From Oceanobacillus_B kapialis (GTDB taxonomy: Bacteria > Bacillota > Bacilli > Bacillales > Amphibacillaceae): 64,000 nt of DNA. The position numbers and the translations under genes are program-made. A model generated the notes under the pieces. It saw nothing but the letters and a program-made list of their open reading frames with translations. It was not told where the DNA came from and did not search any database. Positions 60,369-64,000 of this stretch are shown piece after piece. The stretch lies in the NCBI RefSeq assembly GCF_042685265.1, contig NZ_JBHUMX010000041.1. One strand, written 5' to 3'. Each line of letters opens with the position of its first letter. Within the stretch, counting starts at the first letter, position 1.

Positions 60369-61364
60369 ATGAAATTTATCGATAATAAAGGAATTACAGA
60401 TCCAATGATTAACCTGGCATTGGAAGAATATGTACTGCAGAATTTTGGTGAGAACGATACATACTTACTGTTTTACATTAACAAGCCATCAATAATTATT
60501 GGACGAAATCAGAACACCGTTGAAGAAATTAATACAAGCTATGTAGACGAAAATGGCATTAAGGTTGTCCGCAGACTTTCTGGTGGAGGCGCCGTTTACC
60601 ATGATGAGGGTAATTTGAACTTTAGTTTTATTACAAAAGATGACGGAAACAGTTTCCAAAATTTCGCTAAGTTTACACAACCAGTTGTAGAAGCGTTAAA
60701 CAAGCTGGGAGTCCCTGCTGAATTGCAAGGAAGAAATGATTTGACTGCCAATGGCCGTAAAATTTCTGGAAATGCTATGTTCTCTACTAAGGGCCGAATG
60801 TTTAGTCACGGTACGTTAATGTTTGACTCAGAAATCGAAAACGTAGTTTCTGCACTAAAGGTCAGAAAAGAAAAGATTGAATCAAAAGGGATTAAATCGA
60901 TTAGAAGCCGAGTAGCAAATATTTCCGAGTTTCTAGAAGAATCCATTACAATGAATGAATTTAAGGAACTAATTCTAAAACATGTTTTTGATGTTGAAGA
61001 TGTTGCCGATGTTCCACGTTATGAATTAACAGAGGAAGATTGGAAAAATGTAGAAGAACTATCCAAAGAGCGTTATCAAAACTGGGAATGGAATTATGGT
61101 AAATCGCCGTCCTTTAACATTCAGGAATCTCATAAATTTGATGCTGGTTTAGTCGATGTTCGTCTTGATGTCAAAAAAGGGATAATAGAAAACTGTAAAA
61201 TTTATGGTGACTTTTTTGGTGTAGGAAACGTAGAAGTGATCGAGGACGCATTAAAAGGTATTCGCCATGAAAGAAAATCCATTGAAGAAGCTTTAGCGGG
61301 AGTGGACGTGCCTCATTATCTTGGTAGAATCACTAAAGAAGAGTTTGTTAATTTAATTTATTAA
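60369..61364 (+). CDS. lplJ: Lipoate-protein ligase LplJ
   Basis: This 331-residue enzyme activates free lipoate with ATP and attaches it to lipoyl domains. Visible motifs are RRLSGGGAVYHDEGNLNFS (lipoate loop), GRNDLTANGRKISGNA and SHGTLMFD. It has the large LplA C-terminal domain. GGGAGG lies about 13 nt before the ATG, a rather long spacing. It ends at a strong terminator. Confidence 0.94.
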   Translation: MKFIDNKGITDPMINLALEEYVLQNFGENDTYLLFYINKPSIIIGRNQNTVEEINTSYVDENGIKVVRRLSGGGAVYHDEGNLNFSFITKDDGNSFQNFAKFTQPVVEALNKLGVPAELQGRNDLTANGRKISGNAMFSTKGRMFSHGTLMFDSEIENVVSALKVRKEKIESKGIKSIRSRVANISEFLEESITMNEFKELILKHVFDVEDVADVPRYELTEEDWKNVEELSKERYQNWEWNYGKSPSFNIQESHKFDAGLVDVRLDVKKGIIENCKIYGDFFGVGNVEVIEDALKGIRHERKSIEEALAGVDVPHYLGRITKEEFVNLIY

Positions 61365-61366
61365 AG

Positions 61367-61394
61367 GAAAGCCCACTTTGGTGGGCTTTTTTGT
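61367..61394 (+). terminator. lplJ terminator
   Basis: AAAGCCCAC / GTGGGCTTT around TTTG, followed by TTTTG. Confidence 0.92.
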
Positions 61395-61423
61395 TAGTAA
61401 AAATGGGACAGAATCCTCTTAAT

Positions 61424-61437
61424 TGTTATCGTTTTCA
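61424..61437. promoter_or_regulatory. Perfect cre (CcpA) site upstream of lcfB
   Basis: TGTTATCGTTTTCA matches the cre consensus TGWNANCGNTNWCA at every fixed position on both strands. It lies 7 nt upstream of the lcfB -35 box. Confidence 0.75.
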
Positions 61438-61444
61438 AAATTGC

Positions 61445-61473
61445 TTGAAAACCCAGTAGCGCTAATTTATAAT
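61445..61473 (+). promoter_or_regulatory. Sigma-A promoter of lcfB
   Basis: TTGAAA (61445-61450) and TATAAT (61468-61473) are separated by 17 nt. Transcription should begin near 61480. Confidence 0.8.
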
Positions 61474-61515
61474 AAAGACAAGCGTAAATAAGTTTGCTAT
61501 TTTTTTGGCTTAAAA

Positions 61516-61535
61516 ATGAATGGTTATTCATTCAT
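61516..61535. promoter_or_regulatory. FadR operator in the lcfB leader
   Basis: ATGAATGGTTATTCATTCAT matches the Bacillus FadR consensus WTGAATGAMTANTCATTCAW except at two central bases. It lies just downstream of the expected start of transcription, a good place to block elongation when long-chain acyl-CoA is absent. Confidence 0.8.
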
Positions 61536-61556
61536 AATTATTTTAGGGAGGTACTC

Positions 61557-63098
61557 ATGGTGAATGTTAGTGATCAACTATCGATTACAGCGAAGGAAAA
61601 CCCGGCAAAGATAGCGTATTTTTTTGAGGAGGAGGAGACTAGCTACCTGGAATTAGAAAGTGCCGTACAGCGGTTCGCTTCCAGCATGGAGGCTTTAGGT
61701 TATCAAAAGGGAGACCATGTTGCGCTCATCGTTGGAAATTCACCTTACTATGTAATTAGCCTTTATGGTGCCTTAAGGCTAGGCCTTGTTGTAATCCCAA
61801 TAAATCCAATGTACACGGCTAACGAGCTATCCTATATTCTACATAATGGGGATGTTAAAGCGATTATTACGATGGATATAATGCTCGAAAAACTAGCCTC
61901 GATTGATCAGGATTTACCGAGCGTGAAACACTACATCGTCTGTGATTCAGGTGCTACCAGTTCAGGACAAGATGAGAAATTGCAATCAAAAATAAAAGCT
62001 TTTACGGAGCTGATTGGAAACGGTAAAGCTGACTTTAATGGACCGATGCTGTCAGATCAGGATACGGCTATTATTTTGTATACATCTGGAACCACTGGAA
62101 AGCCAAAAGGGGCGGTTCTCTCCCATCAAAATATTTATTCCAATGCAAAGGATGTAGCAGATTACCTGCAAATAAATGGGAATGATCGCATGATAGCAGC
62201 CCTTCCAATGTTTCATGTTTTTTGCCTAACCGTTGCCTTAAATGCACCATTAATGAATGGGGGCACTATCCTGATACTCCCCAAATTTTCACCAGCAGAT
62301 GTCTTGCGTGTAGCCAACAATCAGGAAGCTACTGTCTTTGCAGGTGTTCCCACTATGTATAACTATCTCTTGCAGGCTGTAAAAGGAGAAAAACCAAAAT
62401 TCGGCAACGTTCGATTATGTATTTCGGGCGGAGCAGCTATGCCTGTTTCTTTATTGAAAGCCTTTGAAGATACTTTTCAAATCCGCTTATCTGAGGGATA
62501 CGGTTTGTCCGAAGCATCGCCAGTAACTTGCTTTAATCCTATAGATCGTCCTCGTAAGGCTGGATCAATTGGCACTAGTATATGGAATGTGGAAAATAAA
62601 GTGGTAAATATGCTAGGCGAGGAAGTGGAAACCGGAGAGGTAGGAGAGCTGATTGTTCGTGGACCTAATGTCATGAAAGGCTATTATAAGCTTCCCGAGG
62701 AAACAGAAGTAGCACTGAAAGATGGCTGGCTTTATACAGGAGATATGGCACGAGTTGATGAAGATGGCTACTTTTATATTGTGGATCGAAAGAAGGATAT
62801 GATTCTTGTTGGCGGTTACAATGTGTACCCAAGAGAGGTAGAAGAAGTACTTTACACACATCCAAGCGTTATAGAAGTCGCGGTAATAGGAGAGCCACAC
62901 CCAGAAAGTGGCGAATCCGTTACTTGCTTTGCGGTAATCGATGATCCTGAAATCACTGAACAAGTATTAAGAGATTATTGTAAAGGACACTTAGTTGCAT
63001 ATAAAATTCCAACAAGAATCGAATTTTTAGAGGAACTTCCAAAAAACACTACCGGAAAGATATTAAGAAGGAGATTGAAAAGTAGTGTGAAAAGTTAA
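61557..63098 (+). CDS. lcfB: Long-chain fatty acid-CoA ligase LcfB (YhfL)
   Basis: This 513-residue AMP-forming ligase activates fatty acids for beta-oxidation. It has the P-loop-like motif LYTSGTTGKPKGA, the EGYGLSEASP segment, YTGDMARVDEDGY and the C-terminal catalytic lysine region NTTGKILRR. The ATG at 61557 follows GGGAGG. The longer frame from 61494 runs over the FadR site. A CcpA site and a FadR operator precede it, so it should be off with preferred sugars and on with long-chain acyl-CoA. Confidence 0.93.
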   Translation: MVNVSDQLSITAKENPAKIAYFFEEEETSYLELESAVQRFASSMEALGYQKGDHVALIVGNSPYYVISLYGALRLGLVVIPINPMYTANELSYILHNGDVKAIITMDIMLEKLASIDQDLPSVKHYIVCDSGATSSGQDEKLQSKIKAFTELIGNGKADFNGPMLSDQDTAIILYTSGTTGKPKGAVLSHQNIYSNAKDVADYLQINGNDRMIAALPMFHVFCLTVALNAPLMNGGTILILPKFSPADVLRVANNQEATVFAGVPTMYNYLLQAVKGEKPKFGNVRLCISGGAAMPVSLLKAFEDTFQIRLSEGYGLSEASPVTCFNPIDRPRKAGSIGTSIWNVENKVVNMLGEEVETGEVGELIVRGPNVMKGYYKLPEETEVALKDGWLYTGDMARVDEDGYFYIVDRKKDMILVGGYNVYPREVEEVLYTHPSVIEVAVIGEPHPESGESVTCFAVIDDPEITEQVLRDYCKGHLVAYKIPTRIEFLEELPKNTTGKILRRRLKSSVKS

Positions 63099-63126
63099 TA
63101 AAAAGAAGATAAATAAGAGATTAAAA

Positions 63127-63166
63127 ATTCTAGCCTCTAACGGAATATACGGCTAGGGGCTAGAAT
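63127..63166 (+). terminator. lcfB terminator
   Basis: ATTCTAGCCTCTA pairs with TAGGGGCTAGAAT across ACGGAATATACGGC, followed by AT-rich sequence. Confidence 0.8.
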
Positions 63167-63284
63167 AATAAAAAATTTTAATTTTTCTTATAAAATAAAT
63201 TAAAGTACTTTATTTATCGAACATAATTTGGTAGATTTGTGAAGAAGCCACTTTCTTTCGCTGTTTAGTGAAAGGATGATACGT

Positions 63285-63812
63285 ATGTTTTTTAATGAAG
63301 ACATCTACATGCCTACCCCAGAAATCACTCCACTCACAATGGCTCTCCTTACTGAGAAGGATGCAGCCGGTAACCTCATCACTTTTGTAATGGAGGAACT
63401 GAACGATTATACGGTTGCTGTTCCGGCAAGTAAAGTTATGGACCATGCCTGTAAATTCTTTGGCTCCAGTCTTAAAGGAAGGCAAGATGGCACACGAGAT
63501 ATTTGTGGAATAACTCACAAAGCGCCAATCTCGGTCGATCCTCTTAGCGGTATGTATTTCTTTCCGACTTCCTCTCCGTCAAGCAAACAATGTTCCTGGA
63601 TTGCCCACTCCCATATTGATCATATTATTGACGCAGCAGACCGAGGAACTGAAATTATGTTTAAAAACGGGAAGAAAGTGTGTTTGGCTGTTTCTTATGG
63701 TTCCATGCTTAATCAGGTACAGCGCACAGCCCAGTTCCGCTATTTGCTAGATAATCGCGTTAAATTTTTGCAGAAGCAGATTTCGGAGAAGGCAGCAGAG
63801 ACTTTTGCATAA
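63285..63812 (+). CDS. comK: Competence transcription factor ComK
   Basis: This protein of about 175 residues matches ComK. The signature stretches CKFFGSSLKGR, ITHKAPISVDP, YFFPTSSP and QCSWIAHSH are in the usual order. The ATG at 63285 is preferred, since AAAGGATG overlaps the alternative at 63276. It is shorter at the C-terminus than B. subtilis ComK (192 residues as I recall). AT-rich boxes, including TAAAGTACTTTA at about 63201-63212, precede it and could be ComK sites. The convergent partial gene overlaps its end by 53 bp. Confidence 0.9.
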   Translation: MFFNEDIYMPTPEITPLTMALLTEKDAAGNLITFVMEELNDYTVAVPASKVMDHACKFFGSSLKGRQDGTRDICGITHKAPISVDPLSGMYFFPTSSPSSKQCSWIAHSHIDHIIDAADRGTEIMFKNGKKVCLAVSYGSMLNQVQRTAQFRYLLDNRVKFLQKQISEKAAETFA

Positions 63813-64000
63813 GCTCTTGTATAATAGCATGCACCTTTTTACGAATTGCTGGGTTGTAGTAATTTCGCTTTTCCTCTCTACCTTGACAGAGAAAGAGAAA
63901 GGAAGAAAAAGAATCATTTTTCTCTAATGTGACAACTTTAATTCTCCCTCTGTTCATTTGCATTCGCAATTCTCGTCGCTCTTCACCTGCTACTGTCGCC
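63760..64000 (-). CDS. C-terminal part of an unidentified gene, cut by the window edge
   Basis: An open frame of 79 codons enters at the right edge and stops at 63760. The visible end is basic (RMQMNRGRIKVVTLEK ... KRNYYNPAIRKKVHAIIQELMQ) with no membrane segment. It overlaps the 3' end of comK by 53 bp on the opposite strand, which is unusual. I do not recognise the family. It could be a real convergent gene or a chance open frame. Confidence 0.45.
   Translation of the reverse strand, partial: ATVAGEERRELRMQMNRGRIKVVTLEKNDSFSSFLFLCQGREEKRNYYNPAIRKKVHAIIQELMQKSLLPSPKSASAKI

Overview
The window looks like chromosome from a low-GC, spore-forming, moderately halophilic or osmotolerant Bacillaceae (Virgibacillus/Oceanobacillus-like). 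The grounds are an alpha/beta-type SASP, YjcZ-, YhaL- and YhzD-type small proteins, ComK, many AGGAGG ribosome sites with GTG/TTG starts, an osmoprotectant import cassette with GbsR regulators, and long gene-order agreement with the Bacillus subtilis yheA-yhaR...yhaA / yhgC-pbpF-hemEHY / yhfH-yhfL segment (gene order of B. subtilis recalled, not searched). No rRNA, tRNA, CRISPR array, prophage or complete insertion sequence was seen.

Layout. 1-3.5 kb: a sulfur/methyl-cycle operon (yrrT-luxS-mccA-mccB). 3.6-6 kb: M20 dipeptidase, a YueD-like reductase, a YjcZ-like miniprotein. 6.1-10.2 kb: an ABC exporter pair, a second methionine aminopeptidase and a cytosolic cobalamin-binding-like protein. 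10.2-14 kb: transport genes: an NhaC-family carrier under a T-box with an apparent tyrosine specifier, the azlCD exporter and a cation diffusion facilitator. 14-20.3 kb: a small IDEAL-like protein, a zinc-dependent phospholipase C-like protein, fumC, a SASP, msmX, a PucR/CdaR-like regulator and yheA.

20.4-43.8 kb is the yha-ecs region: yhaR, yhzD, yhaQP, yhaON, yhaM, yhaL, prsA, yhaI, yhaH, trpP, hit, ecsAB and a nonsense-mutated yhaA. Two GbsR-family genes have been added, one after yhaN and one divergent to a glycine-betaine/proline-betaine importer (opuAA-AB-AC-AC2). That cassette occupies the yhaI-yhaH interval where B. subtilis carries scoC. Its two binding proteins are circular permutations of each other, and its mRNA leader can fold in mutually exclusive ways.

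43.9-56.6 kb: ferritin-like protein, PAP2 phosphatase, MFS exporter, the LiaFSR envelope-stress system, a BdbC/thioredoxin-like disulfide pair, hmoB, pbpF and hemEHY (coproporphyrin-dependent haem synthesis). 56.7-64 kb: a small membrane protein, pepF, yhfH, yhfI, lplJ, lcfB with clear CcpA and FadR sites, comK, and the end of an unidentified gene running off the right edge.

A dispersed two-hairpin intergenic repeat of about 100-160 bp occurs in six copies, with a seventh possible relic. A separate GC-rich structured segment lies after yhaL, and a gene-free stretch before ecsA carries an internally repeated motif.
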